Shown piece after piece: positions 15,408 to 22,349 of a stretch of 25,012 nt of DNA; the stretch's first letter is position 1, and each line of letters opens with the position of its first letter. A model generated the notes under the pieces. The model was given only the letters and a program-made list of their open reading frames with translations. It made no database searches and was not told where the DNA came from. The translations under genes and the position numbers were made by a program. Source of the stretch: an uncultured Ilumatobacter sp. (GTDB lineage: Bacteria > Actinomycetota > Acidimicrobiia > Acidimicrobiales > Ilumatobacteraceae); NCBI GenBank assembly GCA_938091165.1, contig CALKNK010000007.1, positions 1 to 25,012 of the forward strand. The letters run 5' to 3'.

Positions 15408-15691
15408 GAGCGCACCTTGTCCAGAACTCGGCCGAGGAACAGATGATGTTCGAGGCCTTCATTGAGTACGCCGTCGACAGCGTCAGCGGTCTGGCCGATC
15501 AACGCCGTGTCAGCGGTGTTCGCGGAAGCTTCCTCAAGGGTGACTTTGATGGCTGCGACCCGCTGCTCGATGGTCCTCACGAACATCACCAGCAAGGTAA
15601 GCAGTGCCACGACTGCGACGATGACGACGAATCCGAGAACGATCGCTGTCCACCACAGCTCCTCTTCTCGATCAGTAATTGCCTGTATCAC
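15404..15691 (-). CDS. Small single-pass membrane protein 4 of 5 (cox operon)
   Basis: This 95-residue protein has one hydrophobic helix at about residues 15-38, followed by FVRTIEQRVAAIKVTLEEAS, an NT pair, and a helix rich in Asp, Ala and Gly. The segment after the helix is related to the next protein upstream in the operon (RxIxQRxAxI...LEE...NT), so the two are paralogues. The GTG start at 15691 follows GGGAGG at suitable distance. It lies 3 bases after the stop of protein 3 and overlaps protein 5 by 4 bases. The amphipathic, coiled-coil-like tail suggests homo- or hetero-oligomers along the membrane. No function is known. Confidence 0.75.
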   Translation of the reverse strand: MIQAITDREEELWWTAIVLGFVVIVAVVALLTLLVMFVRTIEQRVAAIKVTLEEASANTADTALIGQTADAVDGVLNEGLEHHLFLGRVLDKVRS

Positions 15692-15694
15692 GGT

Positions 15695-15946
15695 TCAGCC
15701 TCCCAACCGCTTGCGGCCGCGGTTCAGCCCTGCAGTGATCGCGCCAGCAGCGTCGATCGTCGTATTGAGTTCTTTCAGTGCGTCAGTGTTTTGCACGGTC
15801 TCTTCGAGGTGACCGTTGATCGTGGCCGCGCGTTGCCCGATTGATCGGGCAAGGATGAGAATCGGAACCACAAGAGCCACGACGGCGACCACAACAACGG
15901 TCCCGACCGTGAAGCCGATAGTCCAGCTGGTGTCCAGCATCAGCAT
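15695..15946 (-). CDS. Small single-pass membrane protein 3 of 5 (cox operon)
   Basis: This 83-residue protein has one hydrophobic helix at about residues 10-32 (VVVVAVVALVV core), then LARSIGQRAATINGHLEETV, NT, and a short tail ending with RGRKRLGG. The basic end probably faces the cytoplasm. It resembles protein 4 in the post-helix motif. GAGGAG lies just before its ATG at 15946. It sits 9 bases after protein 2 and 3 bases before protein 4. It belongs to the set of five small membrane proteins that follow coxG. The role is unknown; a scaffold or anchor for CoxG and CO dehydrogenase is inferred from position only. Confidence 0.75.
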   Translation of the reverse strand: MLMLDTSWTIGFTVGTVVVVAVVALVVPILILARSIGQRAATINGHLEETVQNTDALKELNTTIDAAGAITAGLNRGRKRLGG

Positions 15947-15955
15947 TGCAACTCC

Positions 15956-16183
15956 TCAGATCGAGTCCGCGAAGTCGCGGACGGGTTTCAGGCTCGCGTT
16001 CACCGACGGCAACGCCGTCGGCACAGTTGAGGTTTTGGCTGCGATCACTTCGACTCCACCGTTCAACGATTCGAGCGTTTTGTCGACTGCTCGCAGATGA
16101 ACAGCGACCCGGAATAAGCCGACCGCCGCGAAAAAGACGATCAACAGAGCGATGATCACCGTGACCCAGGCAACTAATGACAT
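15956..16183 (-). CDS. Small single-pass membrane protein 2 of 5 (cox operon)
   Basis: This 75-residue protein has an N-terminal hydrophobic helix at about residues 4-25 (VTVIIALLIVFFAAVGLF) followed by an amphipathic helix (RVAVHLRAVDKTLESLNGGV) and a Ser/Pro-containing tail. AGGAGAGG stands just before the ATG at 16183. It begins 11 bases after protein 1. The order of membrane helix, then charged helix, then a small polar tail is shared with its neighbours, but the overall identity is low, so it is a structural rather than a close sequence relative. No known family is recognised. The topology is likely N-terminus out and tail in, which is inference. Confidence 0.75.
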   Translation of the reverse strand: MSLVAWVTVIIALLIVFFAAVGLFRVAVHLRAVDKTLESLNGGVEVIAAKTSTVPTALPSVNASLKPVRDFADSI

Positions 16184-16194
16184 GTGAACCTCTC

Positions 16195-16449
16195 CTACTC
16201 TTCCGGAAGTAACTTCGCGACTGAACCTGCGTACCGAACAGCGCCGTCGGCGACCTCTTCGATCACGGTGTCGGTCGTAGCGAGCAACTCGGGGGTGTTG
16301 TTGAGCTCACCAATAGCGGCGACGCCCCCAGCGAGAATGTCGTCGCTCGCTTTGCGAATACGTTCGACTGCACCGAGCAGCCGACTGAGCAGCACAACAG
16401 CTACCAGTGCGGCTACCAACAGCAAGATATTTCCAATCCACCACAACAT
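16195..16449 (-). CDS. Small single-pass membrane protein 1 of 5 (cox operon)
   Basis: This 84-residue protein begins with one hydrophobic helix (WIGNILLLVAALVAVVLL at about residues 4-21) and continues with SRLLGAVERIRKASDDILAG and an acidic helical tail. It is the first of five small membrane proteins and starts 9 bases after coxG, with AGGAGA before its ATG at 16449, so it is translated from the coxG message. No signal-peptide cleavage site is evident. It is not homologous to any subunit known to me, including CoxB, CoxC, CoxH or CoxK. It might dock CoxG or the dehydrogenase at the membrane; this is inference from position. Confidence 0.75.
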   Translation of the reverse strand: MLWWIGNILLLVAALVAVVLLSRLLGAVERIRKASDDILAGGVAAIGELNNTPELLATTDTVIEEVADGAVRYAGSVAKLLPEE

Positions 16450-16458
16450 GAGCGTCTC

Positions 16459-17049
16459 CTATACAGCCTCGGGCGAATACGGCATGAAGAACCGACGAAA
16501 GATACGTGCAAGCGCCATCCGCACAGCCCGCAGACCGATCGCGAAACCGCTGGGGCTACTCGACGCAAGTTGGCCGACCTCGTCGGGACTGCGTCCGGCG
16601 GCAATTGCATCAAGTCGTGCTCCGGCGTTGGCAGCGAAATCGTCGAGAAGCACGGCGGTCACATCGGAGACAAGTCCACGTCCGTACTGGGCGGCCGCTC
16701 CGGAGAGCTGCAGGTCCATCGTCACTGCGACCTTTGTTCCGCTGGCGGTCGTTTCGAGCTCAGCGTCAACGAGCATCGCTGCTTGACCGCGCCCTTTCTT
16801 TTCCGCCCCTGCCGCGTCGACCTTGATCGTGTGCGTGTCCTCGTTGCGTTCGAGGATCTTCGCATTTCCGTCGAAACTGAGCTTGACCGGTCCGAGGCCG
16901 ATGACGACCCCACCTGCGTAGTGGTCCTCGCCGATCTCTTCGTTGAGTTCGGTTCCGGGGAGACACTTCGCCACCTGCGGAATGTTTTCGAAGAACATCC
17001 AGACGCGATCAATTGGATGATCGACTTCGAAATTATTGGTTATCAGCAT
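16459..17049 (-). CDS. coxG: CoxG, SRPBCC-type membrane recruitment and quinone-handling protein
   Basis: This 196-residue protein has an N-terminal SRPBCC domain at about residues 1-145, starting with FEVDHPIDRVWMFFENIPQV and LPGTEL, typical of CoxG. A glycine/serine linker follows, and then a C-terminal amphipathic, basic helix (GLRAVRMALARIFRRFFMPY). In CO-oxidising bacteria CoxG recruits CO dehydrogenase to the membrane and is thought to handle a quinone, so the SRPBCC pocket and basic tail fit electron delivery. The length is close to the model protein of about 200 residues. The ATG directly follows the coxF stop (TAA-ATG, no gap), with GGGGG a few bases upstream. The first small membrane protein follows after 9 bases, which suggests functional coupling. 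Confidence 0.93.
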   Translation of the reverse strand: MLITNNFEVDHPIDRVWMFFENIPQVAKCLPGTELNEEIGEDHYAGGVVIGLGPVKLSFDGNAKILERNEDTHTIKVDAAGAEKKGRGQAAMLVDAELETTASGTKVAVTMDLQLSGAAAQYGRGLVSDVTAVLLDDFAANAGARLDAIAAGRSPDEVGQLASSSPSGFAIGLRAVRMALARIFRRFFMPYSPEAV

Positions 17050-17973
17050 TTATACCCCCTGCTGGCTTCCGAACGCTGCCCGGCAACCCGGGCAGCAGAA
17101 GTAGTACGTCATGTCGCCCACATCGAGCGGATGGCTAGTGTCGACAGCGTCGACCGTCATTCCGCAGATGGGGTCGATCGCTGTCTCGACCTGCGGTAAA
17201 TCCATCTGAATGGCCGCAGTGAACTCTCCCGCTGCTCGGCGCTGCACAAGGTCAGCGAGGATGGCCACCGCCATTTCCTTATGGGTTGTGCTGCCGAGAT
17301 CAAGACCCGCTGGCACGCGAAGCGCATCGAGTTCGGTCTCATTGAAAGACTGGGCAAGGAACGACCGGATTATTTCGCCTCGCTTCGCCGACGCCACAAC
17401 GCCCACGTAAGCCGGTGACGCTTTTAATGCAGCGACAACGATGTCTTCATCACCATGACCCTGCGTAGCGACGACCACAACGGAGTGCGACGACAACAGG
17501 CCCTCACTGAAATCAGGCCCTCCGACGAGCTCGACGTTCCAGTCGAGCTGACTGGCTTGCTCACAGAGGGTCTGAGCCATCGGTGAATCACCGATGATCA
17601 CGAGATGCGGCATCGATATCACCGGCTCCAGGTAGATCTGCAGAGCTCCTTCGCTCTGACATGACATTTCGACAGCCATCGTGCCGTCGGGGAGATCACC
17701 GAAGCGGTCGCTCGCGCCGAGGGCGAGCAATCGCGGCAACCCGGCTTCGAGTGTCTTCACTGCTTCGCGTTTGAACACTGGCTCGGCGCAGGCTCCGCCG
17801 ATCCAACCGTGGATTTCGCCGGTCGCGGTGAAGATCGCCCGAGAGCCGTGCTGGCCTGACGATGGGCCTTCGCGCCAGACGACGGTGGCGAGCACGAACG
17901 GTGTTCCGCGACGCGCAAGGTCAACGGCGCGCTCGAGCACACCCCAGCCCTCCACGGCGCGGTCGAGGTTCAC
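17050..17973 (-). CDS. coxF: XdhC-family maturation protein with C-terminal YHS domain (CoxF-like)
   Basis: This 307-residue protein joins an XdhC_CoxI domain, an XdhC Rossmann domain and a YHS domain. The first domain has GGACAEP and an MSCQSEGALQIYLEP segment, with cysteines in the expected places. The second starts at LVIIGDSPMAQTL. The YHS domain at the C-terminus is DPICGMTVDA...YYFCCPGC, a metal-binding-like motif. XdhC proteins hold and sulfurate the molybdenum cofactor before insertion; the YHS domain might bring copper or another metal to the Mo-Cu site, but that is inference. The GTG start overlaps the coxL stop (GTGA), so the protein is coupled to the large subunit. It differs from the other XdhC-like protein in this locus by having the cysteines and the YHS domain. 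Confidence 0.9.
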   Translation of the reverse strand: MNLDRAVEGWGVLERAVDLARRGTPFVLATVVWREGPSSGQHGSRAIFTATGEIHGWIGGACAEPVFKREAVKTLEAGLPRLLALGASDRFGDLPDGTMAVEMSCQSEGALQIYLEPVISMPHLVIIGDSPMAQTLCEQASQLDWNVELVGGPDFSEGLLSSHSVVVVATQGHGDEDIVVAALKASPAYVGVVASAKRGEIIRSFLAQSFNETELDALRVPAGLDLGSTTHKEMAVAILADLVQRRAAGEFTAAIQMDLPQVETAIDPICGMTVDAVDTSHPLDVGDMTYYFCCPGCRAAFGSQQGV

Positions 17974-20351
17974 CCGTCGGTCCTCACCGGCGGTGCTCCG
18001 GAGATGTTTTGTCCGGTCTGGAGTGCCTCGTAGACCCGATCGGGAAGCAGCGGCATGTCGATGTTGCGAACACCAGTGCCCTTGAGGGCATCCATCACTG
18101 CGTTGACGAACGCTGCCGGGCCACCCACTGTGGCGCACTCGCCGATGCCTTTAGCTCCGATCGGGTGGTGCGGGCACGGAGTCACAACCTCGTGGAGTTC
18201 GAAGCCCGGTGTCTCCCACGCAGTCGGCAGCAGATAATCCATGTAGTTCGAGCCGACACAGTTGCCGGCCTCGTCGAACGTGATGAATTGCATGTTCGCC
18301 ATCGCGTACGCCTCGGTGAGCCCACCCATGATCTGACCTTCGACGATCATTGGATTGATGCGCACACCGCAGTCATCGACGGCAACCACGCGCAACACGT
18401 CCCACACGCCGGTCTCAGGGTCGACTTCGACTGTCGCGATGTAGCAGGCGAAAGGCCAGGTGAGGTTCGGCGGGTCGTAATACGCGTTGTTCTCCAGGCC
18501 AGGCTCCATGCCGTCAGGCACATTGCTGTACGCAGCCATCGCGCACTCCTGAATGGTCACACCACGGTCCTGGGCACCGCGCACATAGAACCGGCCGAGT
18601 TCCCACTCGATGTCCTCGTCGGATACCTCGAGCAGGTGGGCGGCAATTTTGCGTGCCTTCGCGCGGATCTTCCGGCTGACCATCGAGACCGCTGCCCCTG
18701 CGACCGGCGTGGACCGAGACGCATAGGTTCCCATGCCGAACGGTGCGGTGTCGGTGTCACCTTCTTCGACCACGATGTCCTCAGCGGGGATGCCGAGTTC
18801 GTGTGCAACGATCTGGGCCCATGTGGTCTCATGGCCCTGGCCCTGAGACTTCGCGCCTGTCCGCAGAATTGCTTTGCCAGTCATGTGGACCCGCAACTCG
18901 GCGGAGTCGAACATTTTGATGCCGAGAATGTCGTACTCGCGGCTGTTGCCGGCGCCTAGCGGTTCGGTCATCGTCGAGATGCCGATCCCGAGCAGCCGCC
19001 CGCGCTGCTTGGCCTCTTCTTTCTGCGCAAGGAAGTCCTCATAGCCGATTGCTTCGAGGCCCATGTTGAGACACTTTTCGTACTGCCCTGAGTCGGTGAG
19101 GAACCCAAACGGAGTGCGGTGCGGGAAGTCGTCGTCGCGTACGAGGTTGACACGACGGAACTCAGCTTGGTCCATGCCCAGTTCGTCGGCGGCGGCCTGC
19201 ACCATTCGCTCCTGGAAGAACATTGCCTCGGTGACGCGGAACGAGCAGCGATACGCGACGCCTCCTGGTGCTTTGTTCGTGTAGATACCCCGAGCCGTGA
19301 GATGCGCAGAAGGGATGTCGTAACACGCGAATGCGGAGTGCATCAGCCCGATCTTGAACTTCGAGGGCTGCGCGTCGGAGAAAAACGCTCCGTGGTCGGA
19401 GTCCGTGTGCATCCGCACCCCGAGGATCTTTCCGTCGTTGCGTAACGCCATCTGGCCTTTGAGGTAGACGTCGCGCCCAAACCCGGTGGAGATCAGGTTG
19501 CCGGTCTTATCCTCGATCCACTTGACAGGTCGCTCGAGCAGAATTGACGCAAGGATCGACGCAACGTAGCCGGGGTACACAGGGACCTTGTTGCCGAATC
19601 CGCCACCGAGGTCGGGGGCGATGATCCGGATCATGTGCTCGGGGATCTCGGCGACGAGCGAAACTGCGGCGCGGATGATGTGCGGCGCCTGCGACGTCAT
19701 GTAGACGGTGAGTTTGGAGGTGGCCCGGTCGTAGTCGGCAATCGATCCGCAGGGTTCGATCGGCGACGGGTGCGATCGCGGGTAGTGCATGTCGATTTCA
19801 GAGATCAGGTCAGCGTTCGCGAAGGCCTGGTCGGTGCCGTCTTGATCGCCGACTTCCCAGTCGAACACGACGTTGTCATGCTGATTGACTTTGTCGTCGC
19901 GGATGAGTGGCGCGTCGGGTGCGAGAGCCTGCTCAGGGTTGACGATTGGCGGCAATGGTTCGTATTTGACAACGATCGCTTCGACGCCATCTCGTGCGAT
20001 GTAGGGGTCGTCGGCGATGACAGCGCAGACCTCTTGGCCTTGGAACCGAACCTTGTCAGTTGCCAGTACTGCTTGGGTGTCATACGACAGCGTTGGCATC
20101 CATGCAAGGTTGCGCGCGGCCATCATTTCGCCGGTCATCACCATGCGGACACCTGGTATTGCGTACGCCGCACTGGTGTCGATCGAGGTGATCTTCGCGT
20201 GTGCCAAGGGGCTGCGCAGGATCTCCATGTACAACATGCCGGGCAGGACCACGTCGTCGACGTAGTTTCCTGTCCCGCGGATGAAGCGGTTGTCCTCGAC
20301 CCGGCGCCGACTTGCCCCGAGGCCTCCGATTTTGATCTCGTCGAGTGTCAC
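17970..20351 (-). CDS. coxL: CoxL, form I carbon monoxide dehydrogenase large subunit
   Basis: This 793-residue molybdenum hydroxylase large subunit is close to the model CoxL of about 809. The active-site loop reads AYRCSFR with C369, the form I signature; form II would read AYRGAGR. The cysteine corresponds to the copper ligand of the Mo-Cu centre. GGGFGNK lies around the cofactor site, and GIGECATVGGP near the C-terminus contains E738, matching the catalytic glutamate. The start is GTG at 20351, with AGGAA upstream, and the N-terminus begins with the usual GASRRRVEDNRFIRG block. With CoxM and CoxS it oxidises CO to CO2 and passes electrons through FeS and FAD to quinone. The downstream coxF overlaps by 4 bases. 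Direct evidence for activity is lacking, but all key residues I can see are present. Confidence 0.96.
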   Translation of the reverse strand: MTLDEIKIGGLGASRRRVEDNRFIRGTGNYVDDVVLPGMLYMEILRSPLAHAKITSIDTSAAYAIPGVRMVMTGEMMAARNLAWMPTLSYDTQAVLATDKVRFQGQEVCAVIADDPYIARDGVEAIVVKYEPLPPIVNPEQALAPDAPLIRDDKVNQHDNVVFDWEVGDQDGTDQAFANADLISEIDMHYPRSHPSPIEPCGSIADYDRATSKLTVYMTSQAPHIIRAAVSLVAEIPEHMIRIIAPDLGGGFGNKVPVYPGYVASILASILLERPVKWIEDKTGNLISTGFGRDVYLKGQMALRNDGKILGVRMHTDSDHGAFFSDAQPSKFKIGLMHSAFACYDIPSAHLTARGIYTNKAPGGVAYRCSFRVTEAMFFQERMVQAAADELGMDQAEFRRVNLVRDDDFPHRTPFGFLTDSGQYEKCLNMGLEAIGYEDFLAQKEEAKQRGRLLGIGISTMTEPLGAGNSREYDILGIKMFDSAELRVHMTGKAILRTGAKSQGQGHETTWAQIVAHELGIPAEDIVVEEGDTDTAPFGMGTYASRSTPVAGAAVSMVSRKIRAKARKIAAHLLEVSDEDIEWELGRFYVRGAQDRGVTIQECAMAAYSNVPDGMEPGLENNAYYDPPNLTWPFACYIATVEVDPETGVWDVLRVVAVDDCGVRINPMIVEGQIMGGLTEAYAMANMQFITFDEAGNCVGSNYMDYLLPTAWETPGFELHEVVTPCPHHPIGAKGIGECATVGGPAAFVNAVMDALKGTGVRNIDMPLLPDRVYEALQTGQNISGAPPVRTDG

Positions 20352-20353
20352 GC

Positions 20354-20905
20354 TCAGTTTCCTTCTTCTTCGATTTGCGGCGGTGCGTCACCACGCATTT
20401 TCTGCGCAGCCCAGAGCACCGCTTTTACGATGTTCTGATAGCCGGTGCATCGGCACAGGTTTCCCGACAGCGCCCACCGGACTTCGTCTTCGGTGGGGTC
20501 GGGGTTCTCGTCGAGCAACGCTTTTGCGCTGAGCATCATCCCCGGCGTGCAGAAACCGCATTGCAGTCCGTGCTCGTCTTTGAAGCCCTCCTGGATCGGA
20601 TGCAGTTCGCTTGCAGTTGCCAAACCTTCGACGGTGGTGACGTCGTGATTGTTGGCCTGCACGGCAAAGACCGTGCAGCTTTTCACTGGTTGGCCGTCGA
20701 GCAGCACGGTGCACGCTCCGCAGTTCGTTGTGTCGCACCCGGTGTGGGTGCCTGTTAAACGAAAGCCGTTGCGCAGCAGGTGTGCCAGCAGCAGACGGGG
20801 CTCGACGTCGGCGGCGCGCCGTTCGCCGTTCACGCGCACGTTGACTCGTGTGACGGCGACGTCGTCGTCAGTCGTTACTGCTACTTCTTCGAAAAGGCTG
20901 GTCAT
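20354..20905 (-). CDS. coxS: CoxS, CO dehydrogenase iron-sulfur small subunit
   Basis: This 183-residue protein carries the two 2Fe-2S clusters. The plant-type cluster ligands are C57, C62, C65 and C77 (GCDTTNCGAC...KSC). The second set is C116, C119, C151 and C153 (CGFCTPGMM and CRCTGYQ). The spacing matches molybdenum hydroxylase small subunits. The ATG at 20905 is chosen over one 13 codons upstream because it lies one base after the coxM stop and is preceded by AGGTGG, and because the usual N-terminus is short. It passes electrons from the CoxL Mo-Cu site to the CoxM FAD. It is placed between coxM and coxL in the usual M-S-L order, with short gaps. Confidence 0.95.
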   Translation of the reverse strand: MTSLFEEVAVTTDDDVAVTRVNVRVNGERRAADVEPRLLLAHLLRNGFRLTGTHTGCDTTNCGACTVLLDGQPVKSCTVFAVQANNHDVTTVEGLATASELHPIQEGFKDEHGLQCGFCTPGMMLSAKALLDENPDPTEDEVRWALSGNLCRCTGYQNIVKAVLWAAQKMRGDAPPQIEEEGN

Positions 20906-20906
20906 G

Positions 20907-21779
20907 TCAGGCCACCTGCTGTTCTGATCGTTGGACGTTGGCAAGGATTCGGCTCACGAAGGTCGACACCACGTGACGTTTGTAGTCGGCGCTCCCTCGA
21001 TGGTCAGATCGCGGTTTGGAGATTTCAGCTGCCAGGCGTGCCGCGTTCGCAATAGATTCGGCGTCGAGGCGCGACCCGACGAGGGCCGCTGCTGCATCGC
21101 TTGCGTCGACGGTTTGAGATCCAACACCGGTCAGCCCGATGCCAGCCTTGGTGACGGTGTCGCCGGACATCTCCAAGGCGATGGCCACGCCGGCAGTCGC
21201 GAAATCACCGACTCGTCGCTCCAACTTAAGGTACCCACCGACCCGGGTGCCTTGCGCCGGTTGAATTACTGCTTCGGTCGCGATCTCGTCGCGGTTCAGA
21301 ATGGTTTGGAATGGGCCAGAGACGAGTTCCTTCACCGGAATCGATCGGCGGCCGTTCGGGCCGACAGCGGTGACTGAGCCATCGAGGGCAACCATGCACG
21401 ATGCCCAGTCGCCTTGCGGGTCGGCATGGCAGACCGAGCCGACGAACGTGCCACGAGTACGTACGATCGGGTCGGCGACCAGCGGAGCGGCGGCAGCGAT
21501 GGTCGGCTGATGGTCGCCGAGCGTCGTCGACTTCTCGAGCTGGGCGTGACGGCACAGCGCTCCGATGCGGTAGGTGCCGTCGGCGTCGGCTCCGTGCAAG
21601 TCGAGACCGGGGATGTTGTTGATGTCAACCAAAGTCGCCGGGCTAGCGAACCGCAGCTTCATCATTGGGATGAGGCTCTGACCGCCGGCAAGCACTTTGG
21701 CATCGTCGGTCGATCTGAGGATCTGAATCGCCTCGGCAAGCGACGTCGGTGCTTCATAGTTAAAGCGGGATGGATACAT
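20907..21779 (-). CDS. coxM: CoxM, CO dehydrogenase FAD subunit
   Basis: This 290-residue FAD-binding subunit matches the model CoxM in length. The first FAD motif is AGGQSLIP at residues 31-38. The second, usually TIGG or similar at residues 111-114, reads TFVG here (then S-V-C-H-A-D-P), so the second glycine is changed to valine. HADP is preserved. The C-terminal region with AETS-like spacing is normal. It takes electrons from CoxS and passes them to the membrane, probably through CoxG and quinone. It is the first catalytic gene of the operon. Its ATG at 21779 is 47 bases after the stop of the 77-residue protein. No strong Shine-Dalgarno sequence is visible before the ATG. Confidence 0.94.
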   Translation of the reverse strand: MYPSRFNYEAPTSLAEAIQILRSTDDAKVLAGGQSLIPMMKLRFASPATLVDINNIPGLDLHGADADGTYRIGALCRHAQLEKSTTLGDHQPTIAAAAPLVADPIVRTRGTFVGSVCHADPQGDWASCMVALDGSVTAVGPNGRRSIPVKELVSGPFQTILNRDEIATEAVIQPAQGTRVGGYLKLERRVGDFATAGVAIALEMSGDTVTKAGIGLTGVGSQTVDASDAAAALVGSRLDAESIANAARLAAEISKPRSDHRGSADYKRHVVSTFVSRILANVQRSEQQVA

Positions 21780-21826
21780 ATCCGGACTCGATTCCTGTTC
21801 TGCGAATGGGCGAAGAAGCTGAGGAC

Positions 21827-22060
21827 CTAGAAACCCTCAGGGTCCGGAACAGCGCGGGGCATCCCGTCCGGGTCGGGGTCTGGCCGTCGTTGCTGGTGTG
21901 GCGGCCACGGCCCCTGGACGGGTTGGCCTGCCACCTTTAGATGGTCGATGAGATGCGGCCACGCCCACACGGTGGGGCTGTCGCCTTCCTTCGGGGTGTC
22001 AGCAATTAGTTCGTACATGCGCGGGTTGCCCGCACTTTGACCCGATGACTCGATCGGCAT
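21827..22060 (-). CDS. 77-residue protein heading the coxMSL operon
   Basis: This is a small soluble protein of unknown function. The sequence starts MPIESSGQSAGNPRMYELIA, continues with TPKEGDSPTVWAWPHLIDHL, and ends in a Pro/Asp/Arg-rich tail (RRPDPDPDGMPRAVPDPEGF). GGGGG lies 6 bases before its ATG at 22060. The pattern of a short aromatic helix and a proline-rich, acidic tail does not match any CO dehydrogenase subunit I know. Placed 47 bases before coxM, it is likely transcribed with coxMSL and could be a leader or a small accessory protein. The frame also has an upstream ATG, 13 codons further on, which is less likely. Confidence 0.6.
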   Translation of the reverse strand: MPIESSGQSAGNPRMYELIADTPKEGDSPTVWAWPHLIDHLKVAGQPVQGPWPPHQQRRPDPDPDGMPRAVPDPEGF

Positions 22061-22349
22061 TGAAAACCCCCATTTTTTGGACCGTCCCCCGACAGCCAAC
22101 GTCAGTTAACCATAGCTGAGCAAATCCGGCGAGTCGAGAGGCTGATTGGATGACAGTCTTCAACCGGTCTGCATGGACGCCGGTGCTAGTCGCGATACAG
22201 ACTCCACCGACGAACTGATTGACGTTCGCGCAGATCTGGGCGACCAACGGCATCGCTACCTTTCCGGACGCGCCCGGACCGTGCTCACGGTGCGTGAGCG
22301 ATAGCAGCACTACCGATGGTCGAGCTGGCGAAACTGTCAACCATTGTGT
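22061..22349. other. Intergenic region upstream of the cox operon
   Basis: These 289 bases lie between the acylase stop and the 77-residue protein. The plus strand has a 43-codon open frame (22173-22304) and the minus strand a longer one through 22340, neither with a recognisable family. The region probably carries the cox operon promoter; see the separate entry. I see no convincing terminator for the acylase. Confidence 0.5.
22109..22137 (-). promoter_or_regulatory. Candidate promoter of the cox operon
   Basis: On the minus strand TCGACT (22132-22137) and TATGGT (22109-22114) are separated by 17 bases, each matching the sigma-70-type consensus at four of six positions. They lie about 50 bases before the ATG of the 77-residue protein. 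Such matches are common by chance, so this is tentative. Confidence 0.3.

Noticed and set aside
16570..17199. 209-codon plus-strand open frame opposite coxG and coxF
   Set aside because: Both strands are open here because of high GC; coxG and coxF carry the family motifs.
17862..18959. 365-codon plus-strand open frame opposite coxL and coxF
   Set aside because: It is a shadow of coxL, which has form I motifs; the translation is rich in Arg and His with no known pattern.
19635..20438. 267-codon plus-strand open frame opposite coxL
   Set aside because: It is antisense to the N-terminal half of coxL and shows no domain.
22173..22304. 43-codon plus-strand open frame in the cox operon upstream region
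   Set aside because: It has no ribosome-binding site, is very short, and lies in a region likely to hold a promoter.
21999..22340. 113-codon minus-strand open frame overlapping the 77-residue protein
   Set aside because: It overlaps the better-supported 77-codon gene in another frame, and no family features were seen.
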